Shown in pieces: positions 1-9,050 of a DNA stretch of 64,000 nucleotides (the stretch's first letter is position 1; every line of letters starts with the position of its first letter). The position numbers were made by a program, and so were the translations under genes. The DNA lies in NCBI RefSeq assembly GCF_013408245.1, contig NZ_JACBYS010000005.1:62001-126000 (forward strand), given 5' to 3'. Origin of the DNA: Duganella sp. 1224. Its GTDB lineage: Bacteria > Pseudomonadota > Gammaproteobacteria > Burkholderiales > Burkholderiaceae_D. The notes under the pieces were generated by a model. It did not search any database. It was given only the letters and a program-made list of their open reading frames with translations, and had not been told where the DNA came from.

Positions 1-596
1 GTCCACAGCGCCGTGCCAATGCCGGCCAACACGCCGAACGGCATGGTGCTATTGGCTGGCCGGTCCGGCAGTATCGCCCGCACCTGGAAGGTCTGGTTGG
101 CGAGCGTGAGCGTGTGTCCCAAGGCGTCGGCGGTGCCGAGCAGCAGAACGGCAGCCTGCCGCGTCAACGCCAGGCCATCCGGCTGCGTCAGCGCCTGGTG
201 CAGATCGCCGCGCAGCGCCCGCAATCCGGCGATCTGCTCAAACGCCGGGTCGACCGTGACCACCTCGATCTCGCGCACGCCGCCCTGCTGTCGCAGCATG
301 GCCTTGCTGGGCCACCAGACGCTGACCTGTAGCGGCAGGCCGCTGTTCAGCGCCACCGCGCGCATGGCGAAGGGCGTGTACTCCATCCACTGCGGCTGCG
401 GAATGAAATTGAGCCGGTGCTTGATGACGAATACCTGCTCGCGTTGCGGCACGTCGCGGTCATAGCCGAACGAATACCACACAAAGCCCAGCAGCACGAA
501 GCACACCGCAAAGCCAACCGCGAGGCCGAGCAGCTCGACGGCGGTATGCAGCGGATGCCGCGACAGCAGCCGCCATCCGAGCCGCAGATTTTTCAT
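1..596 (-). CDS. MacB/FtsX-type ABC transporter permease, C-terminus outside window
   Basis: Inner-membrane permease subunit of an ABC exporter. The frame opens with ATG at 596 and stays open to the window edge, so only about the first 198 residues are visible. They show a short cytoplasmic start (MKNLRLGWRLL), one hydrophobic segment at about residues 20-45, and the beginning of a MacB-type periplasmic domain. The protein closely parallels the N-terminus of the permease gene just upstream, so the two are tandem paralogues. Only three bases separate it from that gene's stop codon, which indicates co-transcription and probably translational coupling. It is likely the last or a late gene of the adaptor-ATPase-permease operon. 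The transported substrate cannot be read from the sequence. Confidence 0.85.
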   Translation of the reverse strand, partial: MKNLRLGWRLLSRHPLHTAVELLGLAVGFAVCFVLLGFVWYSFGYDRDVPQREQVFVIKHRLNFIPQPQWMEYTPFAMRAVALNSGLPLQVSVWWPSKAMLRQQGGVREIEVVTVDPAFEQIAGLRALRGDLHQALTQPDGLALTRQAAVLLLGTADALGHTLTLANQTFQVRAILPDRPANSTMPFGVLAGIGTALW

Positions 597-599
597 GAC

Positions 600-2996
600 T
601 CAGTCCTTCAGCGCGAGTGCCGGCGACATGCGCATGGCCGTCAGCGTGTGGCGCGTGGTGGCGAGCAGCGCCACCAGCACCGCCAGCAGCAGCGCCGCCA
701 GCGGCGTCCACAAGCCGACCGGCGCGTGCTCGGTATAGCTGGCGAGATAGCGCTGCGTGCCCACCGCCGCCAGTGGCAGGCCGATGACCGCGCCGGCCGC
801 TACCAGCACCGAAAATTCGCGTCCCAGCATCAGCGCGATGTCCTTGCCGGCCGCGCCGTGCAGCTTGCGCAGCACGATCTGGCGGCGGTTGCGCTGCACG
901 CTGTAGGCCGACAGCACGTAGATGCCGAACGCCGCCAGCGCAATCGCCGTCAGGCTGCTGATGGCGAGCATGCGCATCAGGCGTGCGTCGGCGGCGTAGC
1001 GGTCGGCCAGGATGCGTTGCTGCGTCTTGATGTCCAGGATGGCGTTGGGGAAGCTGCGACGCCACAACGGCATGATCATCTCGTAGGCCTGCTCGACGCT
1101 GGCTCTGGTGCGCAGCATCACCACGCTACCCGGCCGCACGCGGTAGATCAGCGCCTTGGCCGGTGAGTGCAGCCCCTGGTAACGGATCTCTGGCGCGATA
1201 CCGATGATTTCCGCACCCACAGGCGGCAGCCGCTGTCCGATGGCTTGCTGCGGCGTGGCGTAGCCGAGCGCGATGGCGGCATCGGCATTCAGCATCACGC
1301 CGCCGATGTCCTTGTCATCGCGCGGATCGATGCGCGGACTGAAGCTTTGCCCGTAGAGCGCATGCAGGCCATTTGCCTCGAACCAGTTGGGACTGACCAT
1401 TTTGGCCTCCATCGATAGTTCATTGCCGCCTCGGGTAGCGGTGACGTTGATAACTTTGAGTCCGTCACGGCCAATCGCTTCCGATATTGTGGACACGCTA
1501 TCCACACCGGGCAGGCGGCGCATCTGGTCGAGGAAGGCTTGCGCTTCGGGCTTGGTGCTGGAATCGAACGGCATGTCCAGCACCAGTAGCTGGTGGACGT
1601 CAATGCCGGGCGAGGCGTGGCTGGCGTACCAGGTCTGCCAGCTGACCGCCAGCGTGCCGGCGCTGAGCGCCATGGCGCTGCCGAATTGGACCACCGTCAG
1701 TACGCGCCGCAGCCACAGGCCGGTGATGGTTTCGCTGTTGTCGCGCCCCGCCAGCGCGGTGGCGGGGCGGGCGTGCTGCGCCAGCCAGGCGGGATAGGCG
1801 CCTGCGCACACGCCGATGATGACGCTGCAGCCCAGCGCGATCGCGCAATGTGCCAGCGTGAACATGCCTTCCAGCTTGCGGTTCAGCAGATCCGAGAAGG
1901 TGGGCAGCAGCAGCCACGCCAGCATCAGACCGAGGATTGCCGCGAGCATGGTGGTCAGCACCGCTTCGCTGAGGAACTGGCGCACCAGCTGGCCGGTGCT
2001 GGCGCCCAGCAGCTTGCGCAGGCCGATCTCGCGCTGACGGCGCAGCGTGCGCACGGTGGCCAGATTGACGTAGTTGATCGCTGCCAGCAGCAGAATCAGC
2101 ACGCCGCCCGCCGCCAGCGCGTAGACATTGGCGCGCCGCCCGTAAAGCTCGCCGGAACGGCTGGCCGCCATATCGTCGTCAAAATAGGCATCGCGCAGCG
2201 GCAGCAGCCGGATATCGGCGACATTGCGGCCGTTAAGCCGCTTGCCCAGCGCGCCCTGCTTCATCCGCTGGTTGAAGGGCTCGCGCTCGCTGGCTTCCTG
2301 CAACAGAGCCGTCAGCGCGGCCAACGAGGTGCCAGGTTTTAGCTTCATGAACAGCGCGGCACGTCCTGGTTTGCTGAACGCGCTGTCGCGCTCCGGCCAG
2401 GCACTGCTGGCGATGCCGACCAGCGCCTCGTATTGCAGGCTGCCGTTGGCTGGCGGATCGGGCAGCAGGGCGCGCACCTGCAGGGTGGCGTCGCCGGCCT
2501 GCACGCTTTGCCCCAGCGCCGGGTGCGATCCAAACAGCCTGGCGGCGCCGCTACGCGTCAGCGCCAGGCCATCCGGCAGTGTTAGCGCCGCCTGCAGGTC
2601 GCCTTGCAGTGCGTGGATGTTGAACAGCTTGCCGAAGGCCGCATCGGTCACGCGCAGATCCATCGCGCGCAATTCGGCGCCGACGCGCAGTGGCACGTCG
2701 ATGTCCTTCATCATGATGGATTCCTCGACCATGCCGCTGTCGCGCGCGGTCTGGCGCAACGACAGCAATGCCGACAGCTGCCAGTCCGGGCGCGGGAAGA
2801 CGTTGATGCGCTGCTTGACCGCCACCACGCGGTCGCTGTCCGGAATGCCGCTGTTGAAGTTGAGGCAGTAGGCCACGTAGCCGAACAGCAGGAACCAGGC
2901 GGCAAAGCCCACCGCCAGGCCGCCGATCACCACCAGCGAGTACGCTGGCTGTTGCAACAGCAGCCGCCAGCCGATGCGGAAGTCGCGCGGTATCAT
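600..2996 (-). CDS. MacB/FtsX-family ABC transporter permease
   Basis: A 798-residue inner-membrane permease of the MacB/FtsX superfamily. It has an N-terminal membrane helix (about 18-42), a MacB-like periplasmic core, three clustered helices around 285-400 preceding a second periplasmic domain, and closing helices at about 680-790. This duplicated permease plan is common in adaptor-linked ABC systems that move peptides, antibiotics or lipids from the inner membrane to an outer-membrane channel. Its ATG overlaps the stop of the ATPase gene by four bases (ATGA), and the paralogous second permease begins three bases after its stop. Two permeases may form a heterodimer with one shared ATPase; that is inference. 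No outer-membrane channel gene is visible nearby. Confidence 0.92.
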   Translation of the reverse strand: MIPRDFRIGWRLLLQQPAYSLVVIGGLAVGFAAWFLLFGYVAYCLNFNSGIPDSDRVVAVKQRINVFPRPDWQLSALLSLRQTARDSGMVEESIMMKDIDVPLRVGAELRAMDLRVTDAAFGKLFNIHALQGDLQAALTLPDGLALTRSGAARLFGSHPALGQSVQAGDATLQVRALLPDPPANGSLQYEALVGIASSAWPERDSAFSKPGRAALFMKLKPGTSLAALTALLQEASEREPFNQRMKQGALGKRLNGRNVADIRLLPLRDAYFDDDMAASRSGELYGRRANVYALAAGGVLILLLAAINYVNLATVRTLRRQREIGLRKLLGASTGQLVRQFLSEAVLTTMLAAILGLMLAWLLLPTFSDLLNRKLEGMFTLAHCAIALGCSVIIGVCAGAYPAWLAQHARPATALAGRDNSETITGLWLRRVLTVVQFGSAMALSAGTLAVSWQTWYASHASPGIDVHQLLVLDMPFDSSTKPEAQAFLDQMRRLPGVDSVSTISEAIGRDGLKVINVTATRGGNELSMEAKMVSPNWFEANGLHALYGQSFSPRIDPRDDKDIGGVMLNADAAIALGYATPQQAIGQRLPPVGAEIIGIAPEIRYQGLHSPAKALIYRVRPGSVVMLRTRASVEQAYEMIMPLWRRSFPNAILDIKTQQRILADRYAADARLMRMLAISSLTAIALAAFGIYVLSAYSVQRNRRQIVLRKLHGAAGKDIALMLGREFSVLVAAGAVIGLPLAAVGTQRYLASYTEHAPVGLWTPLAALLLAVLVALLATTRHTLTAMRMSPALALKD

Positions 2997-3673
2997 GCCG
3001 CTTGCAGCGCATCCACCATGATGCGGCCGTCCAGCAGGTTCAGGGTGCGGGAGGCTTGCGCCGCGTGGTCGGGCGAGTGGGTGACCATGACCACCGTCGT
3101 GCCTTCGGCGTTGATGTCGCGCAGCAGGCGCATGACCTCGTCGCCGTGGGCGCTGTCCAGGTTACCGGTCGGTTCGTCGGCCAGCAGGACGGCGGGGCCG
3201 GACACCAGCGCGCGCGCAATCGCCACGCGCTGCTGCTGGCCGCCGGACAGTTGCGACGGGCGGTGGCCGGCGCGGTGGCCGACCCCCAGCTTGTTCAGCA
3301 TTGCCGTCACGCGCTCGCGCCGTTCGCGCGCCGGCGTGCCGTTGTATTCCAGCGCCAGTTCCACATTCTCGAACACCGTCAGCTCTTCGATCAGGTTGAA
3401 GCTCTGGAAGATGAAGCCGATGCGGCCGCGCCGCAGCTTGTTTAGCTGCGCTTCGCTCCAGCCAGCGATGTTCTGGCCTTCGAACCAGTATTCGCCGCGC
3501 GTCGGCACATCCAGCAGGCCCAGGATGCCCAGCATGGTGGACTTGCCGCAGCCGGATGGTCCGGTGATGGCGACATATTCGCCCGCTTCGATTTCCAGGT
3601 CGATGCGGTCCAGGGCCGTGGTCTGGATTTCTCCCGCTTGGTGAACTTTGCTGACGCCGACGAGTTTGAGCAT
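2993..3673 (-). CDS. ABC transporter ATP-binding protein, MacB/LolD type
   Basis: A 226-residue nucleotide-binding subunit that powers the adjacent permeases. All ATPase motifs are intact: Walker A GPSGCGKST (38-46), Q-loop Gln90, signature LSGGQ (142-146), Walker B ending ADEPTG with catalytic Glu167, and switch His199. Length and motif spacing match the LolD/MacB ATPase family. There is no fused permease, so the MacB function is split over separate genes. It overlaps the downstream permease by four bases and follows the adaptor gene after 33 bases, giving the operon order adaptor, ATPase, permease, permease. Confidence 0.95.
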   Translation of the reverse strand: MLKLVGVSKVHQAGEIQTTALDRIDLEIEAGEYVAITGPSGCGKSTMLGILGLLDVPTRGEYWFEGQNIAGWSEAQLNKLRRGRIGFIFQSFNLIEELTVFENVELALEYNGTPARERRERVTAMLNKLGVGHRAGHRPSQLSGGQQQRVAIARALVSGPAVLLADEPTGNLDSAHGDEVMRLLRDINAEGTTVVMVTHSPDHAAQASRTLNLLDGRIMVDALQAA

Positions 3674-3706
3674 GTGCGTGTGCCTTATGGTGAATTAGAT
3701 AAGAGG

Positions 3707-5011
3707 TTACTGCGTAATTTGCAGCCGTGGTGAATTTCCGTAAGCGGCGTAGCTGGACAGGATCACCTTGTCGCCGGCGCTCAGGCCTTCCAGCACTTCG
3801 ATCTGGCTGTTGTTGCGGCGCCCGGTGCGCACGGCGCGCCGCTGGGCGCTGTGGCCAGAGGCGTCCAGCACATACACCCAGGCGCCGCCGCTGTCGTTGA
3901 TGAAGGCGCCGTTGGGCAGCAGCAGCGCCGATGCCGGCTCGCCCAGCGTGATGCGCGCGTCCAGGCTCTGGCCGGGGTTCAGCACCGGCGGCTGGCCCTT
4001 GGTGAACACCATCTCCACGGTGAAGCGGCCATCCTTGATCTGCGGGTAGATAGTGCTGATGTCGGCGGCATAGCTGCGCCCATCCTGCTGCACGTTGCCA
4101 TGGCGGCCGACTGCCATGCGGTTCAGGTAGTACTCGTCCACGTTGGCGGTCAGCTTGAAGCGCGCGGGGTCGTCGATGCGGCCGATGTTCTTGCCGGTGG
4201 CGATGGATTCGCCGACCTGCAGGCGGAAATTGGTCAGCCGGCCCTCCACCGGCGCCCGCACCGCCAACGCGTCGACCGTGGCGGACACCAGTTTGAGGCC
4301 GGAGTTCAGCCCCTGGATCGAGCTTTCCAGTTGCTGCTCGGCGCCCTGGCGCACGCGCGATTCGGCCACGTTGGATTGCTGTTCTTGCCTGAGCGCGCGC
4401 TCCTGTTGCGCGAGTTTATCTTCCGATTCTTCCAGCGCCACGCTGGAGATGAAGCCCTGCGCCGCCAGCCGCACATTGCGCGCGTGCTGCTTGCGCGCCT
4501 GATCCAGCGCGAACTGCAGGTCATCCAGCCGGCGTTGGTGGTCACTGGCGCTGGCCTGTTGCGCCACGCGCAGGTTGGACAGGTTGAAGACGCTGACCGA
4601 ATGTTCGTACTGGCGTGCCAGCAGTTCCAGGTTGCGCTGCGGGTTGGAGATGCGGAACAGCAGCTGGCCTTTTTTCACCAGCGCGCCGTCGGCGGCAAAG
4701 ACTTCTTCCACGCGGCCGGATTCCACCGCATCGAGGATGACGGAGTTGAGCGGCTCGGCGTTGGCGCGCACGATGATCTCGTCGACGAACACGCCGCGCG
4801 TGGCCTGGCCGATGCGCAGGTCGGTGCCGTCGATCTGCAGCCCGCGCGGCATCCACGACCACAACGCGTACGCGGCGACGGCGGTCGCCGCAACGCTGGC
4901 GGCGATAACGGCGATGCGCTTGCCGCGCCGGCGCGGCACCACGACATCCATCGCCGCGCCGCTGGCGGGGAGTGGTGGCGTGGCGGTATCAAAAATTTTT
5001 TTGGTGTGCAT
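3707..5011 (-). CDS. HlyD-family periplasmic adaptor (membrane fusion protein)
   Basis: Periplasmic adaptor linking the inner-membrane ABC permeases to an outer-membrane channel. From the chosen start it has 434 residues: one membrane anchor (about 32-52), a lipoyl-like half domain with VEEVFAADGALVKKGQLL, a long alpha-helical hairpin rich in Gln, Glu and Arg (about 115-230), the second lipoyl half, and beta-barrel domains to the end. I chose ATG 5011 because AAGG sits six bases upstream. An ATG at 5044 extends the frame but has no ribosome site. An internal ATG at 4951 (MDVVVPRRRGKR) is also plausible, because the sigma-54-type promoter at 5023-5038 would place transcription start next to 5011. 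First gene of the exporter operon. Confidence 0.9.
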   Translation of the reverse strand: MHTKKIFDTATPPLPASGAAMDVVVPRRRGKRIAVIAASVAATAVAAYALWSWMPRGLQIDGTDLRIGQATRGVFVDEIIVRANAEPLNSVILDAVESGRVEEVFAADGALVKKGQLLFRISNPQRNLELLARQYEHSVSVFNLSNLRVAQQASASDHQRRLDDLQFALDQARKQHARNVRLAAQGFISSVALEESEDKLAQQERALRQEQQSNVAESRVRQGAEQQLESSIQGLNSGLKLVSATVDALAVRAPVEGRLTNFRLQVGESIATGKNIGRIDDPARFKLTANVDEYYLNRMAVGRHGNVQQDGRSYAADISTIYPQIKDGRFTVEMVFTKGQPPVLNPGQSLDARITLGEPASALLLPNGAFINDSGGAWVYVLDASGHSAQRRAVRTGRRNNSQIEVLEGLSAGDKVILSSYAAYGNSPRLQITQ

Positions 5012-5022
5012 ATCGGCCTTAC

Positions 5023-5038
5023 TGCAAACCTTGTGCCA
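5023..5038 (-). promoter_or_regulatory. Sigma-54 (-24/-12) promoter for the exporter operon
   Basis: Read on the minus strand, the site is TGGCAC, five bases, TTGCA. It matches the RpoN consensus at every conserved base, with GG and GC exactly 12 bases apart. It lies directly upstream of the adaptor gene and opposite a divergent gene for an NtrC-family activator. The predicted start of transcription is near 5012, immediately before the ATG at 5011. Either the transcript is almost leaderless or translation starts at 4951. Confidence 0.6.
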
Positions 5039-5077
5039 TGCCAAAAACGCGGCTTTTGCGCGCTGGCGGCGCCGAAG

Positions 5078-5117
5078 TGTTCATTTCCGGACAGCGCGCG
5101 CTGTTCACTAGCGAACA
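5078..5117. promoter_or_regulatory. Paired inverted-repeat sites, candidate activator enhancers
   Basis: Two 16-base inverted repeats with the same plan, TGTTC-N6-GRACA, at 5078-5093 (TGTTCATTTCCGGACA) and 5102-5117 (TGTTCACTAGCGAACA). They start 24 bases apart, about two helical turns. Their position, about 65-105 bases upstream of the predicted sigma-54 start, suits binding by a hexamer-forming NtrC-type activator, presumably the product of the divergent regulator gene. Confidence 0.5.
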
Positions 5118-5168
5118 GCCGCCGGAAGCGGGCATTTACAGCGGTTGTGCTGCTGCTAGAATGCCTGC

Positions 5169-6557
5169 ATGTCTGCCCATATCCTGATCCTTGATGACGA
5201 TGCCGATGTCGCCACCGCCGCGCAAATGCTGCTGCGCCGGCGCTATGGCCAGGTGGCCACGCTGACCGATCCGGCTGGCTTGCCGGCGCTGCTGGCGCGT
5301 GGTGTGCCGGACGTGGTGCTGCTGGACCTGAACTTTACGCCGGGCCGCATCAACGGCGCCGAGGGGCTGGCGCTGCTGGATGTGTTGCGCGCGCAGGCGC
5401 GCCCGCCGGCTGTTATCGCCATGACGGCGTATGCCGACGTGCCGCTGGCCGTGGAGGCGCTCAAGCGCGGCGCCGGCGATTTCATTACCAAGCCTTGGGA
5501 CAACGCCCGGTTGATCGCGGCGGTGGACCAGGCGTTGGCGCGGCGCGAGGCGGTGCGCGGCGGCGGCATCGGTTCGCCGGATCTGATGGGCGAGTCGCGC
5601 GCCATGCGCGAGTTGAAGGCCTTGATCGCCAGCGTGGCGCCGACCGAGGCGAATGTGATGGTGCTGGGTGAAAACGGCGTGGGCAAGGAGCTGGTGGCGC
5701 GGGCGATTCATGCGGCGTCGCGCCGCGCCGGCGGCACGCTGCTGGCGGTGGACATGGGGGCGCTGCCGGAATCGACGTTCGAGAGTGAATTGTTCGGCCA
5801 TCGCAAGGGTTCGTTCACGGATGCGAAGTCGGACCGCGCCGGCCGTTTCCAGGCAGCGCGCGGCGGTTCGCTGTTTTTGGACGAAATCGGTAATATGCCG
5901 CTGGCCGCGCAGGCCAAGTTGTTGACGGCGCTGGAGCGGCGCGAGGTGACGCCGATCGGCGCCGACAAGCCGGAGGCCATCGATGTGCGCATCATCAGCG
6001 CCACCAATCTGGATGAGGCGCGGCTGTTCGATCCGTCGGTATTCCGCGCGGATTTGCTATTCAGGCTGAATACCATTGTGATCCGCGTGCCGCCGTTGCG
6101 CGAGCGGCGCGAGGATGTGCCGCTGTTGTTGGCGCATTACCTGAAGGTGTACGAGGCGCAGTACCAGCGGCCGGCGCGCACTGTGTCGGCGGCGGCGCTG
6201 GAGGTCCTGGCGCGGCACGATTGGCCCGGCAATGTGCGGGCCTTGCGCCATGCGTGCGAGCGCGCGGCGATTCTGGGGCAGGGCGCGGAATACAGCGTCG
6301 CCGATTTTGGTTTGGCCAGTTCCGCCGGCGCGGCGCCGGCGTGGCCTGTTATGGACGAGCCGCCCGCGGCGTCCGCGCCGCGCGATGGAGTGGCACCGGC
6401 AGGCGCCGCTGGCGCTGACACCACGCTGGACGCCATCGAGCGCGCCGCGATTGCCGCCACGCTGGCGCAGTTCAACGGCAACATCAGCCATGCGGCCAAG
6501 ACGCTCGGCATCAGTCGCGCGGCGTTGTACCGCAAGCTGGGCAAGCATGGCATCTGA
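5169..6557 (+). CDS. NtrC-family sigma-54-dependent response regulator
   Basis: A 462-residue transcription activator in three parts. The receiver domain (1-120) has the acidic pair Asp10-Asp11, phospho-acceptor Asp53 and a Lys in TKPW. The AAA+ domain (about 143-370) has Walker A GENGVGKE, the sigma-54 contact loop as GSFTDA in place of the usual GAFTGA, and Walker B SLFLDEIG. A Fis-type helix-turn-helix forms the last 40 residues (NISHAAKTLGISRAALYRKL). The kinase gene overlaps its end by 11 bases. A sigma-54-type promoter lies in the divergent gap ahead of the ABC exporter operon, so that operon is the likely target. An alternative ATG at 5161 is out of frame. Confidence 0.95.
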   Translation: MSAHILILDDDADVATAAQMLLRRRYGQVATLTDPAGLPALLARGVPDVVLLDLNFTPGRINGAEGLALLDVLRAQARPPAVIAMTAYADVPLAVEALKRGAGDFITKPWDNARLIAAVDQALARREAVRGGGIGSPDLMGESRAMRELKALIASVAPTEANVMVLGENGVGKELVARAIHAASRRAGGTLLAVDMGALPESTFESELFGHRKGSFTDAKSDRAGRFQAARGGSLFLDEIGNMPLAAQAKLLTALERREVTPIGADKPEAIDVRIISATNLDEARLFDPSVFRADLLFRLNTIVIRVPPLRERREDVPLLLAHYLKVYEAQYQRPARTVSAAALEVLARHDWPGNVRALRHACERAAILGQGAEYSVADFGLASSAGAAPAWPVMDEPPAASAPRDGVAPAGAAGADTTLDAIERAAIAATLAQFNGNISHAAKTLGISRAALYRKLGKHGI

Positions 6558-7824
6558 GCGCGCGCTCAAGCTGGGCGTGGCGGCCGGCGTCGCCGGCCTG
6601 ATGGCGCTGTCGGTCGCCGCCGACCTGCTGTCGCCCTTGCCCGAGCCGCGCCGCATCGTGTTGTGTGGCCTGCTGGCGCTGGCGCCGGCATCGCTGCTGT
6701 GGCGCTGCCTGCGCCGCCTCGCCCTGCGTACGCCACGCATGGAGGGCGCGACCGGCCGCCATCCCGCCGCAGCCGCCCCCGTCGCCCGACCGCAGGGGGC
6801 CAGCGATGCGCAGTTGGGCGGCGACGTGGCGCCACCGCCGTCACTGGCCGACGCCATGCTTTCGCTGGAGGCTCGCCTTGAACACGCGCCGATCGCTTTG
6901 TTCCGCATCGACCACGCGGCCGGCGTCGGCGCGGTGGCGCCGCTGAACGCCGCCGCCCGCAGGCTGCTGGCCCCCGGCCGCGCCAGCGCGCCGCAGGATC
7001 TGCATCAGCTGCTGGCCGCGCAGCCGGTCGGCCAGCGCCAGCTGGTCAGCTTCGACACCGAACGCGGCGCCGAGCGCGCGTTGGTGGCCGTCTCCGCGCT
7101 GTCCGTGCAGGGCGCATCCCAGCGCCTGGCCGCGCTGATGCCGGTGGAAAGCGAACTGGAAGCCGAAGCCCTCAACGCCTGGCGCCAACTGGTGCAGGTG
7201 CTCACGCACGAGATCATGAACTCCCTGACGCCGGTGGCCTCGCTGTCGCGCACCGCCCGCGGCCTGCTGGACGACGCCCAGGCCGCCCTGCCGGCCGACA
7301 TCCACGCCGACCTGGGCACGGCGCTGGACGCCATCGCCCGCCGCGCCGCCAGCCTGGTGGACTTCGTGGGCAGCTACCGCAGCCTGTCCACCGTGCCGCA
7401 AGCGCAGCCGCAACGGGTGCCGCTGGAAGAACTGTTCGAGCGATTGAAGGCGCTGCTGGAACCGCAATGGCAGGGCCGGCTGTCGTTCTCGGTGGAGCCG
7501 GCCTCGCTGGAGGTGATGATCGATCCGGGGCAGCTGGAGCAGGCCCTCATCAATCTGCTGAAGAACGCGGCGGAAGCCGGCACCCAGGCCCAGGTCAGCG
7601 CGCGCCTGAGTCGCGGCGGCCGACTGCGCATCGACGTGTCGGACAACGGCCCGGGCGTGCCGGAAGCGCTGGCCGCGCATATCTTCACGCCGTTCTTCTC
7701 GACCAAAAAGCAGGGCCGGGGCATTGGCCTCGCGATGGTGCGCCACCTGGTGCACGCCAACGGCGGCACGGTGCGCCACGCGCGCCAGGTCGGCGCCGGC
7801 GCGCGCTTCATCCTGACGTTTTAA
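6547..7824 (+). CDS. Sensor histidine kinase, NtrY-like
   Basis: A 425-residue membrane sensor kinase, the probable partner of the NtrC-family regulator whose 3' end it overlaps by 11 bases. Two hydrophobic segments near the N-terminus (about 8-28 and 38-55) are followed by a short PAS-like linker, the phosphorylation site LTHEIMNSLTPV with His221, an N-box QALINLLKNAAEAG, and ATP-lid motifs DNGPGVP and GRGIGLAM. The start ATG at 6547 gives MASERALKLG; longer upstream extensions in this frame lie entirely inside the regulator gene and were rejected. Almost no periplasmic loop is predicted, so the signal may be sensed in the membrane or the cytoplasm. Confidence 0.93.
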   Translation: MASERALKLGVAAGVAGLMALSVAADLLSPLPEPRRIVLCGLLALAPASLLWRCLRRLALRTPRMEGATGRHPAAAAPVARPQGASDAQLGGDVAPPPSLADAMLSLEARLEHAPIALFRIDHAAGVGAVAPLNAAARRLLAPGRASAPQDLHQLLAAQPVGQRQLVSFDTERGAERALVAVSALSVQGASQRLAALMPVESELEAEALNAWRQLVQVLTHEIMNSLTPVASLSRTARGLLDDAQAALPADIHADLGTALDAIARRAASLVDFVGSYRSLSTVPQAQPQRVPLEELFERLKALLEPQWQGRLSFSVEPASLEVMIDPGQLEQALINLLKNAAEAGTQAQVSARLSRGGRLRIDVSDNGPGVPEALAAHIFTPFFSTKKQGRGIGLAMVRHLVHANGGTVRHARQVGAGARFILTF

Positions 7825-8273
7825 CGCACCATATCCACGTGCATGATGCCATCCTCGTCATACGGCGCGGTCACGGTCCGGAAGCCGAAGCTGGCATAGA
7901 ATTTTTCCAGGTGCGCTTGCGCGCCGATGCGGAAGCCCCAGCCGGGATGCAACTGCTCGGCCAAAGGAATCGCCTTGGCCAGCAGCTCGCGGCCCACGCC
8001 CGAGCCGCGCGCGGCCTGCGTGGTCAGTACGCGACCCAGCGACATCTCGTCGAACTTCACGCCCGGCGGCACGCAGCGCAGGTAGGCCATCAGCGTGCGC
8101 TGGCCGTCGATCTCGCGCCAGCCCATCAGGTGATGGCAGACCGGATCGGCGCCGTCGATATCGGGGTACAAACAGGTTTGTTCGAGGACGAACACCGCCT
8201 GCCGCTGGCGCAGCACTTCGTACCAGTCATTGCGGGGAATCTCGTCAAAATGCAGCCAGTGCCACTCAATCAT
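7821..8273 (-). CDS. elaA: GNAT-family N-acetyltransferase, ElaA-like
   Basis: A 150-residue cytoplasmic protein of the ElaA branch of GNAT acetyltransferases. Family features are the N-terminal WHWLHFDEI, the segment RQAVFVLEQTCLYPDIDGAD, and the acetyl-CoA loop RGSGVGRELLAKAI in the second half. The physiological acceptor of ElaA proteins is not firmly known. The gene converges on the upstream kinase gene with a four-base overlap of the 3' ends. It stands apart from ohr, which has its own terminator between them. Confidence 0.85.
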   Translation of the reverse strand: MIEWHWLHFDEIPRNDWYEVLRQRQAVFVLEQTCLYPDIDGADPVCHHLMGWREIDGQRTLMAYLRCVPPGVKFDEMSLGRVLTTQAARGSGVGRELLAKAIPLAEQLHPGWGFRIGAQAHLEKFYASFGFRTVTAPYDEDGIMHVDMVR

Positions 8274-8312
8274 TGCGCGTCTCGTTCAGGATCAAAGCAT
8301 TGATTGTATGTG

Positions 8313-8348
8313 AAAAAGGCCGGCGCCTCTGAACGAGGGGCCGGCCTT
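8313..8348 (-). terminator. Rho-independent terminator of ohr
   Basis: Inverted repeat AAGGCCGGC ... GCCGGCCTT with a short loop. On the minus strand the stem runs straight into TTTTT. It lies 17 bases after the ohr stop codon, so it ends the ohr transcript before elaA. Confidence 0.8.
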
Positions 8349-8365
8349 GCGTGAGGCTGGACCGA

Positions 8366-8791
8366 TTACACGATGGTCAGGGTCACGTCGATGTTGCCGC
8401 GGGTGGCGTTCGAGTATGGGCACACGATGTGCGCGGCGTCGACCAGTTTCTGCGCGGTTTCGCGGTCCATGCCTGGCAGCGAGATTTTGTGCTCGACCTG
8501 GATGCCGAAGCCGGTCGGGATAGGACCGATGCCGACCGAGGTTTCCACCGACAGGTCCGCCGGCACGGCGATCTTGTCGCGGCCGCCAACGAATTTCATC
8601 GCGCCGATGAAGCAGGCGGCGTAGCCCGAAGCGAACAGCTGTTCCGGATTGGTGCCGTCACCGCCGGCGCCGCCCAGTTCTTTCGGGGTGCTCAGTTTCA
8701 CGGACAGGTGACCATCCGACGAAGCGGATTGGCCTTCGCGGCCGCCGGTGGTTTTAGCGTGTGCGGTGTACAGGACTTTTTCGAGCGACAT
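8366..8791 (-). CDS. ohr: Organic hydroperoxide resistance protein Ohr (OsmC family)
   Basis: A 141-residue thiol peroxidase that reduces organic and fatty-acid hydroperoxides in the cytoplasm. The two redox cysteines are Cys60 (ASGYAACF) and Cys124 (HIVCPYSNA). The conserved Arg18 and Glu50 that orient the active site are present at the expected spacing, and the length is typical. AAGGAAA precedes the ATG. In many bacteria ohr is controlled by the MarR-type repressor OhrR, but no ohrR gene lies beside it here and I found no clear OhrR operator in the 259-base gap upstream. A strong terminator follows the gene, consistent with a monocistronic unit. Confidence 0.95.
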   Translation of the reverse strand: MSLEKVLYTAHAKTTGGREGQSASSDGHLSVKLSTPKELGGAGGDGTNPEQLFASGYAACFIGAMKFVGGRDKIAVPADLSVETSVGIGPIPTGFGIQVEHKISLPGMDRETAQKLVDAAHIVCPYSNATRGNIDVTLTIV

Positions 8792-9050
8792 GATATTTCC
8801 TTTCAGTGAGTGATACTGTTGAGTTTAGTTGGCTATTCAATCGCTAGCTATCTACCGAATGGGGAGGTTAGCTTGCTAATCTACTACAACTTGCGCTGTT
8901 TGCAGCGCCCATGTACGTACTATACATAGCACACGATCTAATAGCAAGCGATATTTGTGACGAATTGTAACCGCTGTGCTTGCCTTGCTTCTCACAGATG
9001 AGATGCGTAGAGTAGACCGTTGCGTTTGGTTAATCTTTGGAAGGAAGAGC

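Noticed and set aside
8792..9050. OhrR operator upstream of ohr
   Set aside because: I found no convincing inverted repeat of the OhrR type and no ohrR gene nearby.
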